In this document: piece after piece, positions 1 through 8,919 of the stretch
How positions within the stretch are numbered: the first letter of the stretch is position 1
Layout: every line of letters begins with the position of its first letter
DNA from: Hoeflea sp. YIM 152468
Lineage (GTDB): Bacteria > Pseudomonadota > Alphaproteobacteria > Rhizobiales > Rhizobiaceae
Assembly: GCF_029210485.1 (NCBI RefSeq)
Contig: NZ_JARGET010000038.1
Coordinates: 186,001 to 250,000 of the forward strand
Direction of reading: 5' to 3'
DNA length: 64,000 bases
The notes under the pieces: generated by a model
Seen by the model: the letters and a program-made list of their open reading frames with translations, nothing else
The model's database searches: none
What the model was told of the DNA's origin: nothing
Translations under genes and position numbers: made by a program

Positions 1-1023
1 TTCATAAAGGCGGCGGCCTTGAGTGCGGCCTTTACCAAGTCCGACCGGTCCACCGAGCGCCTTTTGCACACGGGTCAGCATTTCGACGACAAGATGTCGT
101 CGATCTTTTTCGATCAGTTGGGGATTGAGCCGCCAAGATGGAACCTTGCCATGGGCGGTGGCAACCACGGCGCGATGACGGGGCGTATGCTCGAGGGGAT
201 TGAAAAGATATTGCTGGAAAACACCCCCGACATGGTTCTGGTGTTCGGCGATACCAACTCCACTCTGGCGGGGGCTTTGGCGGCCGCAAAACTGCGCATT
301 CCGGTCGCCCATATCGAAGCCGGACTCCGGTCGTTCAATTTCTACCAGCCAGAGGAAATCAACCGCGTGCTGACAGATCGGGTAAGCGAGCTGCTGTTTT
401 GCCCGACGCAACTGTCAGCCGATTACCTGCAGCGCGAGAATATCCGCGGAAAAGTGGAGGTTGTCGGCGACATCATGCACGATTCGGTGCTTCTGGCCCG
501 GAAAATCAATGCCAAATTGTCAACGCCGCTGGACGATCTTGAACTCCAGTCCAAGGGCTACGCGCTGATGACCCTGCACCGCGCAGAAAACGTGGACGAA
601 CCGGTGCGGCTGGCGGCGATGATTGATTACATCCGGTCTCAGGCTGCGGGTCAGCCGGTGATTTTCCCGGTACATCCGAGAACCCGGCAGCGGCTGGCGG
701 AGTTCAAGATCTCGCTAGACGGGTTCAGGTGCATCGAACCAGTGGGCTATCTGGACATGATCGCGCTTTTGGAGCATGCAAGCGAGCTCTACACGGATTC
801 CGGCGGGCTGCAGAAGGAAGCGTTGTTCTGTGAAACCCGTTGCGTTACCTTGCGCGACGAGACGGAATGGCCAGAGACGATTGAGACAGGCTGGAACCGT
901 CTCTGGACCGCGACACACCACGAGCCCTTGTCCCGCGAACCGGTGTTCGGTGACGGCACCACGGCGCACAAGATCGTGGCTTCGGTCGAGACCTATCTCG
1001 ACACCCGGTCTGGATTGCTGTGA
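1..1023 (+). CDS. wecB: UDP-N-acetylglucosamine 2-epimerase, non-hydrolysing (5' end outside window)
   Basis: Interconverts UDP-GlcNAc and UDP-ManNAc in the cytoplasm, supplying ManNAc-type sugars for surface polysaccharide. The reading frame is open from base 1 (FIKAAALS...), matching the family N-terminus just after the usual VVGTRPQ start, so roughly a dozen residues lie left of the window. Visible family motifs are HTGQHFDDKM, VFGDTNSTLAGALAA, HIEAGLRSFN, EEINRVLTD, TLHRAENVD, FPVHPRT and TDSGGLQKEA. The first in-window start-like codon (TTG at 19) is internal. It sits 57 bp upstream of the polysaccharide export ABC permease on the same strand, which fits a role in making the exported glycan. 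The family is clear; the exact glycan is unknown. Confidence 0.93.
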   Translation, partial: FIKAAALSAAFTKSDRSTERLLHTGQHFDDKMSSIFFDQLGIEPPRWNLAMGGGNHGAMTGRMLEGIEKILLENTPDMVLVFGDTNSTLAGALAAAKLRIPVAHIEAGLRSFNFYQPEEINRVLTDRVSELLFCPTQLSADYLQRENIRGKVEVVGDIMHDSVLLARKINAKLSTPLDDLELQSKGYALMTLHRAENVDEPVRLAAMIDYIRSQAAGQPVIFPVHPRTRQRLAEFKISLDGFRCIEPVGYLDMIALLEHASELYTDSGGLQKEALFCETRCVTLRDETEWPETIETGWNRLWTATHHEPLSREPVFGDGTTAHKIVASVETYLDTRSGLL

Positions 1024-1080
1024 GATGGATCTGATGTCACAAGAAGCCTGTCGCGTAACACCCCTATTTGATCGGTCGCC

Positions 1081-1899
1081 ATGAAACGTCCAGCAATGCG
1101 CATTTTGAAAAACCCAGGTCCATTTCACCTGATTTATACATTCCGGCAGAGATTGATCGGTTCGATAGGCGAGGAATTTCGTCAACGCTATGTCGGATCC
1201 AGGCTCGGCATACTGTGGTCCGTGCTGTACCCCGTCGGGCTGATGAGCATCTATGCGATGCTGTACGTCTTCATTTTCCGGGTAAGGCCAAGCAATCTGG
1301 ATGAAACCGGATACACGCTTCTGGTTATCGGCGGGCTGCTGCCGCTCTTGACCTACGCCGAAACGATTTCGCTTTCAGCGTTCTCGATGATCTCGAACAA
1401 GGCCCTGCTCCTGAACACCGTGTTCCCGGCTGAACTGATGCCGGTGCGCTCGGTGCTGGCAGGGCAACTGCCCATGCTGATGGCAATCATCATTATCACC
1501 TTGATTTCCACGGCTCTCGGATACGCCCAGTTTTGGGCTGTCGCCGCGGTGCTGGTGATGTGGGTGGTCCTTCTGATGTTCATCGTCGGATTGGCCTGGT
1601 ACATTTCCCTGCTGACGCTGGCCTATCGCGACATTTCCCATGGCCTTGGACTGTTCAACATGCTCATCGTGCTGTTGAGCCCTGCGGCCTACACCGCAGA
1701 CATGGTGCCGGAGCGGATGAAGCTTATCCTCTACGTCAATCCCTTCAGCTACTTCGTGCGGTCGTTCCAATCCGTGATCTGTTTCGGGGAACTTCCGACG
1801 TTGCTCGATGCCGGCGTGAGCCTGTTTCTTGCAGTTTTTGTTTTCTATACCGGGTTCCGGTTTTTCAAGCGAGCCAAGCATGTCTTCGTCGAATTCTGA
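1081..1899 (+). CDS. Polysaccharide/O-antigen export ABC transporter permease (Wzm-like)
   Basis: 272-residue integral membrane protein of the ABC-2 family; it would form the membrane channel exporting a lipid-linked polysaccharide across the inner membrane. About six hydrophobic segments are visible (for example around residues 45-65, 80-100, 120-170, 185-205 and 245-265). The N-terminal amphipathic stretch with EEFRQRYVGSRLGILWSVLYP is characteristic of Wzm/KpsM-type permeases. Its 3' end overlaps the start of the ATPase gene by 20 bp, so the two are co-translated partners. Confidence 0.92.
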   Translation: MKRPAMRILKNPGPFHLIYTFRQRLIGSIGEEFRQRYVGSRLGILWSVLYPVGLMSIYAMLYVFIFRVRPSNLDETGYTLLVIGGLLPLLTYAETISLSAFSMISNKALLLNTVFPAELMPVRSVLAGQLPMLMAIIIITLISTALGYAQFWAVAAVLVMWVVLLMFIVGLAWYISLLTLAYRDISHGLGLFNMLIVLLSPAAYTADMVPERMKLILYVNPFSYFVRSFQSVICFGELPTLLDAGVSLFLAVFVFYTGFRFFKRAKHVFVEF

Positions 1900-3370
1900 G
1901 ACCGACTACGCGATCGAGATCGCCGATGTCGTCAAGACCTATGACCTTACCGGATCGATGGCGTTCTCATTGCCGGAACTGTTCGGTTTCAACCGCAAAA
2001 AGCGTGGCCCGGTTATCCAGAAACAGGCTCTGGATCACATCACGCTGAATGTGAAACGCGGCGAGCGCATTGGCATCGTCGGCCGCAACGGTGCGGGCAA
2101 GACCACATTGCTCAAGCTCTTGACCGGCAATTATGCGCCGACATCCGGTACGGTGAAGGTCAACGGAACCATCCAGGCTCTGATGACGATGGGCAGCGGC
2201 TTCCATCAGGATTATTCCGGCATGGAGAATATCCGCTCGTCGCTGCATTACAGCGGCCTCGGCTCCAGCCAGATAAAGCTGGCGGTTGAGGACATTGTCG
2301 AGTTTTGCGAGCTTGGACCCTATATCGATCAGCCTTTCAAGACCTATTCGATGGGAATGCAGGCGCGGCTGATGTTTGCGTGCGCGACGGCGATTCACCC
2401 CGATATCCTGATTGTCGACGAAGTGCTGGGCGCCGGAGATGCCTACTTCATCGCCAAGTCGAAACTGAGAATGGAGAAGCTCGTTTCGAATGGCTGCACC
2501 ATGCTGCTGGTGTCACATTCGATGTCACAGATTCTGGAGATGTGCGACCGGGCGATCTGGATCGACAACGGCAAGATCCGTCAGGAGGGCGCCTGTTTCG
2601 ATGTAATCAAGTCCTATGAAGGGTTCATGTTTGCGCCGATCCAGGAGATGATCAAGCGGGATGGCGCTGCAGACGGCGAGGAAGCGGAAACGGCGCCGAT
2701 GATTGTCGAGGAAGAGACCGCCAGCGCCCGGCCGGACAGTCCTTTTCATGCGCTCTCGATGGCCGGCAACGAGATGCGCGACAAAATGCAGGATCCGGCC
2801 TTCATTCCGCATACTGACCCGTGCTCCTATGAGCTTGTCCCCAACGACGACTTTGCCGAAATGAACCTTGTGGCCCCGGGGGGATTGTCGCGGTGGGAGG
2901 GAACCCAGCGCCTTTCGCTTGTCGGCTTCAGCATAGCCAGCGCGCGCGGGATCAATGACAAGCTGACCAGCTTGCAACCGGCAACTTTCAGCATTTTCGT
3001 TCGCGCCGAGGAAGATGGCGTCTTCCCGTGCCGGTGCGGGCTTGCCTTTCACACGATGCAAGGTCGGGCCATCGTCCGCTGCTTTTCCCGGCTGGAGACG
3101 CTGGAACTGCGCAAGAACGACGTTCACCGGATCAACCTCACCTTTAACCCGCTGCAGATCGGACCCGGCACCTACACGCTCGGCGTCTCAGTGCATGGCG
3201 ACGGTCTGCTGGAAGAGGTCAACACGGCGGAGCGCTACGATCTCTTGAGCCGCTCCTTTGTCGTGGATGTGGAGCTGCCCGACAGCCTCAACGCGATCAG
3301 TGCGGATTTTTTCCACAGTTCCGAGTGGAACTGGCAGCCGGCGGTGCGGTCCGGGCAGAGTTCGGGCTAG
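1880..3370 (+). CDS. Polysaccharide export ABC transporter ATPase with C-terminal glycan-binding-type extension (Wzt-like)
   Basis: 496 aa. Residues about 8-250 form the nucleotide-binding domain: Walker A GRNGAGKTT (68-76), signature YSMGMQARL (156-164), Walker B ILIVDE (176-181). The extra roughly 240 residues after the ATPase match the Wzt layout, where a C-terminal beta-sandwich recognises the terminal modification of the O-antigen before export; about residues 300-490 have alternating beta-type sequence consistent with that. The ATG at 1880 is chosen because an upstream in-frame ATG (1829) lies far inside the permease gene and would add a non-conserved extension. It works with the preceding permease; the carried polymer cannot be read from sequence. 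Confidence 0.92.
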   Translation: MSSSNSETDYAIEIADVVKTYDLTGSMAFSLPELFGFNRKKRGPVIQKQALDHITLNVKRGERIGIVGRNGAGKTTLLKLLTGNYAPTSGTVKVNGTIQALMTMGSGFHQDYSGMENIRSSLHYSGLGSSQIKLAVEDIVEFCELGPYIDQPFKTYSMGMQARLMFACATAIHPDILIVDEVLGAGDAYFIAKSKLRMEKLVSNGCTMLLVSHSMSQILEMCDRAIWIDNGKIRQEGACFDVIKSYEGFMFAPIQEMIKRDGAADGEEAETAPMIVEEETASARPDSPFHALSMAGNEMRDKMQDPAFIPHTDPCSYELVPNDDFAEMNLVAPGGLSRWEGTQRLSLVGFSIASARGINDKLTSLQPATFSIFVRAEEDGVFPCRCGLAFHTMQGRAIVRCFSRLETLELRKNDVHRINLTFNPLQIGPGTYTLGVSVHGDGLLEEVNTAERYDLLSRSFVVDVELPDSLNAISADFFHSSEWNWQPAVRSGQSSG

Positions 3371-3581
3371 CACCAACCGAGGCAAAATGTGGATGATATT
3401 GTCCGCCATCGGCCGTGACCTGTTGCCAGGCGCTTGATTTCTCTCACATAATCACATCACCGGAAGGTGCTGCGGGTCGGGTTTCATCCACACCCGGAAA
3501 ATCGGACTTAGCATTGGGCCCTGATCGCCCGGAGCCCGAGACCCTTCGTTTCGGCGCGACCCCATGATCCTGGAGCCCGCC

Positions 3582-4703
3582 ATGAACAGCCCCTTCCTGA
3601 ACCTGCCCTACCTGGCCCCGTCACAGGCGCAGAAACACGTCACACACAATGAAGCGCTGCAAATCCTCGATGACTGTGTGCAACTGGCGGCGCTCACCCT
3701 CGGCAGCAACACCGCGCCCGCGTCACCGATGCCGCTGGACCGGCACATCGTCGGCACCGATCCCGAAGGCGCCTGGGCGGGCAACGCCCGGGCGATTGCA
3801 AGTTTTGAGGACGGAGAATGGCGGTTCCTGGCCCCCAAACCGGGATGGCGCGCCTGGATAACCGATCCAGGCGCGCTGGCGGTGTTTCATAGCGGCGACT
3901 GGCAGATCCAGTCCGGTGTCGGGACCAGCACGATGCTCGGCGTCAACACCACGCCCGACACCAGCAACAGGCTGGCGGTGAAATCCGATGCGGTGTTGTT
4001 TTCCCATGACGACCAGACTCCGGGCACGGGCGATGCAGTCTTGAGCATCAATCGGGCGGATTCGGCAAAATCCGCCCAGATCCAGTTCTCGACCGCCTAC
4101 GTTACCGGCGCACAGGTCGGTTTCAGTGAAGACACCAGTTTCAGGGTTAAGGTCAGCGCCGACGGTGCATCCTTCAAGGACGCCATCACGGTCTCGCCAA
4201 TCACCGGAAATGTCGGGTTCAACACCGCACCGGGCAGCGAAAGGCTCGCGATACGGGAAGATGTGAATGCCCGCACCGAATGTTCGATCACCAATCTCGA
4301 CAGCGGCGCCAACGCGGCTTCGACGTTCCGGCTCAACGCCGCCAATGGCCACTACTTCAGTTTTCAACTCTATGGCACCGGCACCGTCTATGCCTATACC
4401 AATGCACGGCTGATCCTAGGCACCTATGCCGACAAGCCACTGATTCTGCGCACCGACACGACCGACCGGATGTACATCCATGGCGACGGCCGCATCAGCA
4501 TCGGCACATCAACCGCCAGCGCCCTGTTGAGCGTGAATGGCGCCATTCGCCACGGCCAATACACCGTGTCGACGCTGCCCGATGCTGCTGCGAATGGTGC
4601 GGGGGCGATGATCTATGTCAGCGATGCCTCAGGCGGCGCCATCATGGCTTTCAGCGATGGATCGAGCTGGCGGCGGGTGAGTGACAGGACAGTGGTGAGT
4701 TGA
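3582..4703 (+). CDS. DUF2793 domain protein, tail-fibre/GTA-spike-like
   Basis: 373 aa. Residues about 4-100 carry the DUF2793 signature (NLPYLAPSQAQKHVTHNEAL, then GW.A.. and a W-rich strand region). The rest is a Ser/Thr/Gly/Asn-rich beta-strand region ending in a typical phage-fibre C-terminus (ALLSVNGAIRHGQY, then IMAFSDGSSWRRV). DUF2793 is known from alphaproteobacterial prophages and gene transfer agents; no other phage gene is nearby. The ATG at 3582 has GGAG eight bases upstream and starts right before the domain, so it is preferred to the upstream ATG at 3564. No signal peptide. Its place after a Wzm/Wzt pair suggests a polysaccharide-binding or surface structure, but that is inference. 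Confidence 0.8.
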   Translation: MNSPFLNLPYLAPSQAQKHVTHNEALQILDDCVQLAALTLGSNTAPASPMPLDRHIVGTDPEGAWAGNARAIASFEDGEWRFLAPKPGWRAWITDPGALAVFHSGDWQIQSGVGTSTMLGVNTTPDTSNRLAVKSDAVLFSHDDQTPGTGDAVLSINRADSAKSAQIQFSTAYVTGAQVGFSEDTSFRVKVSADGASFKDAITVSPITGNVGFNTAPGSERLAIREDVNARTECSITNLDSGANAASTFRLNAANGHYFSFQLYGTGTVYAYTNARLILGTYADKPLILRTDTTDRMYIHGDGRISIGTSTASALLSVNGAIRHGQYTVSTLPDAAANGAGAMIYVSDASGGAIMAFSDGSSWRRVSDRTVVS

Positions 4704-4767
4704 TTTTCCAGCTCCATTCCCAGTGGAAAATTGCAACCAGCCTCGACTCTTGGCGGTTGAATATGGC

Positions 4768-4797
4768 TTGACTTCACAACTTCGATATTCCTATCTA
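4768..4797 (+). promoter_or_regulatory. Possible sigma-70 promoter of the HTTM/DCC pair
   Basis: TTGACT (4768-4773), 18-base spacer, TATCTA (4792-4797), about 90 bases before the HTTM start. The surrounding 180-bp gap is AT-rich and holds no gene. A small hairpin (TTTTCCA at 4704-4710 with TGGAAAA at 4724-4730) directly follows the DUF2793 stop. Judged by eye only. Confidence 0.35.
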
Positions 4798-4884
4798 TCA
4801 TTCTGAATTATTCGGTGTGTTTAGCGACCAACTACAACAATCGGTAGCAAGGCACACCCCCAATGCTCACGAATTGATTAGATT

Positions 4885-6708
4885 ATGAATACCAATCATT
4901 ACGTCACTGCTCTGAAACGCACCCCGGATATACTTCACTCCGTGCTTTTCAAGGACGGCGGCCATCTATCCATTGCTATTTGCCGTATAACCCTCTTTAC
5001 CTACCTATACATACACGTTTTTTCTGCCATTGAAGGCATTGGCATAGGAACTGAAGCCTACTACTCACGGGTCAATACTGACGCTTATACACCGAAATCC
5101 TTACTCTTTCTCCTGTTCCCGAACAGTCCTCCTCGCTTTGAAATTGTTGCGGCCATTCTTTTTACTGCGAAAATCTCCACAATTTCTGCGGTAATCGGAT
5201 TTTTTACACGCCTATCCATGATCACCAGCGTCCTCAGCCTGATCTTTCTTGCGTCGCTGCAGTTCGCCTGGGAGCCGCTCTGGTCCCATCCTTACAACTC
5301 AGGCTTGATCGCCGGGATCGGCTTCATGTTTGGTCGCGCCGGTGATTTTCTATCCGTCGATCGGCTGGTCCGCGAGCTGATCTTCAAGAAGCCCCCCAAC
5401 ACAGACCGGCCGGTCTACTATTGGCCGGTTTATCTCGGCATGTTCGGCGTTGCGACAGTCTACTTCGGCGGCTTTTACGCGAAATGGTCAACGCCGGATT
5501 TCACCTATAATTTCTCCTGGGTCTGGTCTGACAATCTGAGAAACGCCATGTCATTGCCGTGGCTGATCCGCGGTCAGGAGCTTCCCTGGAATGTTGCCTG
5601 GATTGTGAACAACCCCATTATCTGGAAGCTTGGCGCCGCGGCGCATCTGGCCACGCAAGGACTGCCCATTCTGGCCATGTTCTCGATGCGCAAGCCGTGG
5701 ATCCGCCTCCTGGAAGGTTCGGTATTTGCGGCCGGCGTCCCGGCCTTGCTGTTTGCCATGGGGATGTGGAATCCGGAATGGATGCTTCTGACCGTGTTTT
5801 TCATTGATTGGGACCATTTTCTGGGCAAGCGCTTTGGCTACGAAGGCTACTCCGAGACCACGCATCGCGCTCCGCGCCTTCAGCTTCTAGCGACATCAGC
5901 ATTTGCAAGCGCCTTTATACTGGTCAATCTGGTGATTATCGTGGTGCGATATGATGATCGCGGCACCAGCCTGCTGTACCCATTCTCGTCGATGAACTTC
6001 TATTCAGGCGTTCGCGCTCAACGACCCTTCTCGGTTCACCAGCATTATCCGTTTACCTACGGAGAGGTTATACTGAACTATGAAGACGGCACCTCTACCA
6101 AATGGTTCTGTACACCACAGATCAATTCGCTATACCTCGCGACATTCCGGAACACAAATGTAGACAATAAATTACAACAGCAATATGGCGCGCTGAGAAG
6201 TGTGGTCAACAACGTAAATCGGCGGAAAGGTCCGGACGAAAACGCTGAACATTATATCCAAGACTGCGCTGGCAAGGTGCGGATGCACGGAATTGAGTCG
6301 ATAGATCTTTACTCGTCTATTCTCCATGTTCCAAGCTACCCTACGAAAATCGAGTCGTTTGAAATTGGTTCACGCGCTCTGGTCGGTCACTATGATGTCG
6401 ACTCGGACACTTACCTGGTCGCAGCGGGAGACTATGCGTGGGACACAGACACCAAGTCCATAGCTATACGTGTGCTTCAGCAGGGCTTTGCGGAACCGGA
6501 TATAGATATGTATCTGGCCAACGACCCCTGGAGAAACGACGACCCGGGCCCCTTGATCCCCCTTCCGGGCGAATGGACCGAAAACAAGTACCTGCTCAAA
6601 ATGGAGGAGCTGGAAGCTATTGGCGAAGGGCGGTTTCCAATTGTAATTCGGGTAAACGATCCCATATCGGGGGACCATGACTTCTTCGGAGGAATACTGT
6701 ATCGATGA
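4885..6708 (+). CDS. HTTM (vitamin K-dependent gamma-carboxylase-like) membrane protein
   Basis: 607 aa. The N-terminal half (about 25-360) contains many hydrophobic segments, with ICRITLFTYLYIH, FFTRLSMITSVLSLIFLASLQF and a loop WGPVYLG-like YYWPVYLGMFGVATVYFGGFYAKW; this pattern and the pairing with a DCC protein identify the HTTM family. The C-terminal 240 residues are hydrophilic and probably extracytoplasmic. The stop overlaps the DCC start as ATGA, implying translational coupling. HTTM proteins resemble vitamin K-dependent carboxylase membrane cores, but bacterial substrates are generally unknown. Base composition is clearly more AT-rich than flanking genes, suggesting transfer. Function cannot be stated. 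Confidence 0.82.
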   Translation: MNTNHYVTALKRTPDILHSVLFKDGGHLSIAICRITLFTYLYIHVFSAIEGIGIGTEAYYSRVNTDAYTPKSLLFLLFPNSPPRFEIVAAILFTAKISTISAVIGFFTRLSMITSVLSLIFLASLQFAWEPLWSHPYNSGLIAGIGFMFGRAGDFLSVDRLVRELIFKKPPNTDRPVYYWPVYLGMFGVATVYFGGFYAKWSTPDFTYNFSWVWSDNLRNAMSLPWLIRGQELPWNVAWIVNNPIIWKLGAAAHLATQGLPILAMFSMRKPWIRLLEGSVFAAGVPALLFAMGMWNPEWMLLTVFFIDWDHFLGKRFGYEGYSETTHRAPRLQLLATSAFASAFILVNLVIIVVRYDDRGTSLLYPFSSMNFYSGVRAQRPFSVHQHYPFTYGEVILNYEDGTSTKWFCTPQINSLYLATFRNTNVDNKLQQQYGALRSVVNNVNRRKGPDENAEHYIQDCAGKVRMHGIESIDLYSSILHVPSYPTKIESFEIGSRALVGHYDVDSDTYLVAAGDYAWDTDTKSIAIRVLQQGFAEPDIDMYLANDPWRNDDPGPLIPLPGEWTENKYLLKMEELEAIGEGRFPIVIRVNDPISGDHDFFGGILYR

Positions 6709-7100
6709 CGACCACAACGGAAAGCCCCAGCCGCAATTATATCATTTATGATGGCGAGTGCATCTACTGCAATAATTACGTCAAGTTCGTGTCGTTGCGA
6801 GAGACGTTGGGCAAAGTCGACCTCGTCGATGCCCGCTCTGGCGATCCTCGTGTACAGGCGGCAAAGGATTTGGGGATTGATCTGAATGAAGGGATGGTTG
6901 CCAGCATTGATGGCGAGATTTATCACGGGGCAAAGGCTGTCAATATTCTGGCTCAGCTTTCCTCCGACAGCAAATTTTTTAACAAACTCAATCGCGCCGT
7001 ATTTTCCAACAGACTCATGGCAAGTTTCTTATACCCGTTCCTGAAGGCAGGACGACGGGCGACACTCTTCATTCGAGGAAGCAGACTCATAGACCAATAG
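6705..7100 (+). CDS. Thiol-disulfide oxidoreductase-like DCC family protein (DUF393)
   Basis: 131 aa, small soluble thioredoxin-like protein. N-terminal motif YDGECIYC places the CxxC pair at Cys19/Cys22, followed by NNYVKFVSLRE; this is the DCC signature. Family members often neighbour HTTM membrane proteins, as here, where the start codon overlaps the HTTM stop by four bases. Likely redox partner or helper of the HTTM protein; biochemical role unproven. It is followed by a 42-bp gap and a convergent gene with no obvious intrinsic terminator. Confidence 0.85.
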   Translation: MTTTTESPSRNYIIYDGECIYCNNYVKFVSLRETLGKVDLVDARSGDPRVQAAKDLGIDLNEGMVASIDGEIYHGAKAVNILAQLSSDSKFFNKLNRAVFSNRLMASFLYPFLKAGRRATLFIRGSRLIDQ

Positions 7101-7142
7101 AACGGCCCGCACCTGCTATCGAATAAGGCTTCAGATCCTCTT

Positions 7143-8285
7143 CTAGGGCTTGCCAATTTTGATACCAAACAAATAGGCGATTCCACCCGGATCAAGTTTG
7201 CGGACATAAAATTGACCAAACGCCTGGCGGGCCTTCAGCACGATATCCACATCCTGCGTGCCTGGCTGCAATGTAATCAATCCGGACCCAGATACTTGCA
7301 GACCACGACCAAGACTGCTCAATTGGATGGTTTGGTCCACATTGGACGGGTTGATCAAGCGCAATTTCCCGGTGTAACTCTGGCCTGGCTCAAGATCGCT
7401 GAGTGAGATCATCGTCGTGCGGTCTTCCCGCGTGTTCGTCAGGTAACTGGCAACATAGGAAATATCGTTGAACTCATCATCATCATTCAACGATGCGTTG
7501 GTTTGCTCCAGCCAGACTTTTGATAGATCGCTAAATTCGGTGTGATCGAAGCTGCCCATGCTGGCTTCGCCCGCTTTCAGTTCCAAAGGAATTTCCAGAA
7601 CGACGTGCTCATTCGGGTTGTCATTGGAAATAGCTTCGGTGACCCGGTAATTGTTGATGCTCATATATTGGTGATCGAATATACCATCGAAAATCTCGGT
7701 GATCGGCTTGTTAATTTTGAGCGGATGATCTTTGTTTGCCTGATGCACATTGGCTTCAAGTGTCTCCAAAGCGGCCGTTGTGATTTCCCGCAAATCCAAC
7801 ACCTGGTCGGCCGATTCGGGATTGGAAAAATATGAACCGAAGGTTGGATCGAAATAGCCCCATTTGCCATTGTCCACCTGCACTTCGACGGCGACGTGAT
7901 TGCCTTGATTGGGAATATTGTAAAGGCGCGCATACCGTGTTGTCAGGCCCGCGGCTTCTGCCAAGCCACGATATACATAGGAATAGCCACCGCACTGGGT
8001 CGCACAATCGTCGTAGAGCTGGGCCAGATTTTCCGGCGTTCCAGATCCAACCCGGCAGTGTTTGTAAACGTAAAATGTCAAAATTTTCGCGCGCTCGCTC
8101 GGCGACATCGATTGCAGCCTGGCAAGGGGAATGTCATTGCGCTTGAGCCAGGACTGAGCTGCCGCGAGTTGCTCTTTGTCGACCGGTTGATAGAGACTGC
8201 CCTCTGACGCAGCAGCGAAGCTCGCGGACAAGAGAAGACCAATGGTCGAAATCGTTGCTGCGACTTTTCGGGAGACACCGCTCAT
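7143..8285 (-). CDS. Secreted transglutaminase-like cysteine protein
   Basis: 380 aa. Residues 1-27 look like a Sec signal peptide (basic start, hydrophobic TISTIGLLLSASFAAA, cleavage near SFAAAS). The transglutaminase-like fold is indicated by Cys98 in QCGGYSYVYRGLAEAAG, His130 in GNHVAVEV and Asp146 in WGYFDPTFG, the expected Cys-His-Asp triad. Two more cysteines (77, 94) lie close before the catalytic one. The C-terminal 180 residues look beta-rich. Periplasmic or extracellular peptidase/cross-linker activity is inferred from the fold; the substrate is unknown. It is convergent with the DCC gene and a relative of the gene at 8920. Confidence 0.8.
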   Translation of the reverse strand: MSGVSRKVAATISTIGLLLSASFAAASEGSLYQPVDKEQLAAAQSWLKRNDIPLARLQSMSPSERAKILTFYVYKHCRVGSGTPENLAQLYDDCATQCGGYSYVYRGLAEAAGLTTRYARLYNIPNQGNHVAVEVQVDNGKWGYFDPTFGSYFSNPESADQVLDLREITTAALETLEANVHQANKDHPLKINKPITEIFDGIFDHQYMSINNYRVTEAISNDNPNEHVVLEIPLELKAGEASMGSFDHTEFSDLSKVWLEQTNASLNDDDEFNDISYVASYLTNTREDRTTMISLSDLEPGQSYTGKLRLINPSNVDQTIQLSSLGRGLQVSGSGLITLQPGTQDVDIVLKARQAFGQFYVRKLDPGGIAYLFGIKIGKP

Positions 8286-8619
8286 TCATCACTCTCCGGT
8301 AGCAAAGCTTCTAAAAAGCAACCTAAACTCACCCCAAAACACCCAACCGGTGTATCGCGTAGTTTGATTTTCAACTGCCCACACCCGGAAGCGCAATCCA
8401 AGCCACATCGTTTCCGGCGCAATATGCGTTCGCCGCACCTTACAGCGCAGAACCATGTCCCCATTGTGTTGCTTGGCAACCGTGCGTTGGATAATTTAGC
8501 TTGGCCCATGGTCGCCATGAAATCAAGCATGACGAACGTTCCCGGGCAGATCGTCAGACAAAGTTTTCACGTCCTTCATCTCATGGCGGACAAAGCCAAA
8601 ACTGAGAAAACCGGCGTGA
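8286..8619. other. Intergenic stretch without recognised gene
   Basis: Between the start of the secreted transglutaminase-like gene (minus strand) and the SGNH remnant. Short frames exist on both strands (for example 8364-8714) but their translations resemble no family and no convincing ribosome binding site was seen. It may contain the promoter of the minus-strand gene and decayed 5' parts of the SGNH gene. Confidence 0.5.
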
Positions 8620-8883
8620 GTTGTTACAGACTGGCGCTTCTTCTGTGCAAATGTCCCTCGCGCGCCATTCATGCAGTTCGTGCGCGGCCGTTTGCCGAGA
8701 TATTTTGCGGATGAAAACATATTATATTTTGATGTTGGCTCGATTTCAGACCACTACACTGGCTCCCGGGGATTGTATATCGATTACACTCATGTAACTC
8801 CTTCCGGAGCAGAACAGACTGCCAAGTTGATGGCGGCGAAACTGCGTGAAAAAACACTGAACATGGCGGAGAAAATACAGTAG
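8620..8883 (+). pseudogene. C-terminal remnant of an SGNH/GDSL-type hydrolase
   Basis: The frame is open from just after an in-frame stop (TGA at 8617) to the TAG at 8881-8883. It reads like the last third of an SGNH hydrolase: RYFADENILYFDVGSI, then IDYTHVTPSGAEQTAKLMA, which carries the Asp-x-x-His catalytic pair normally near the C-terminus. The N-terminal GDS block with the catalytic serine and the Gly and Asn blocks are absent upstream in any frame I could read. Probably a decayed polysaccharide O-acyl esterase or acyltransferase-associated enzyme. Confidence 0.6.
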
Positions 8884-8919
8884 TGGTGATGCGGGGGAAT
8901 TCTTTCTCGTGGAGTGAAT

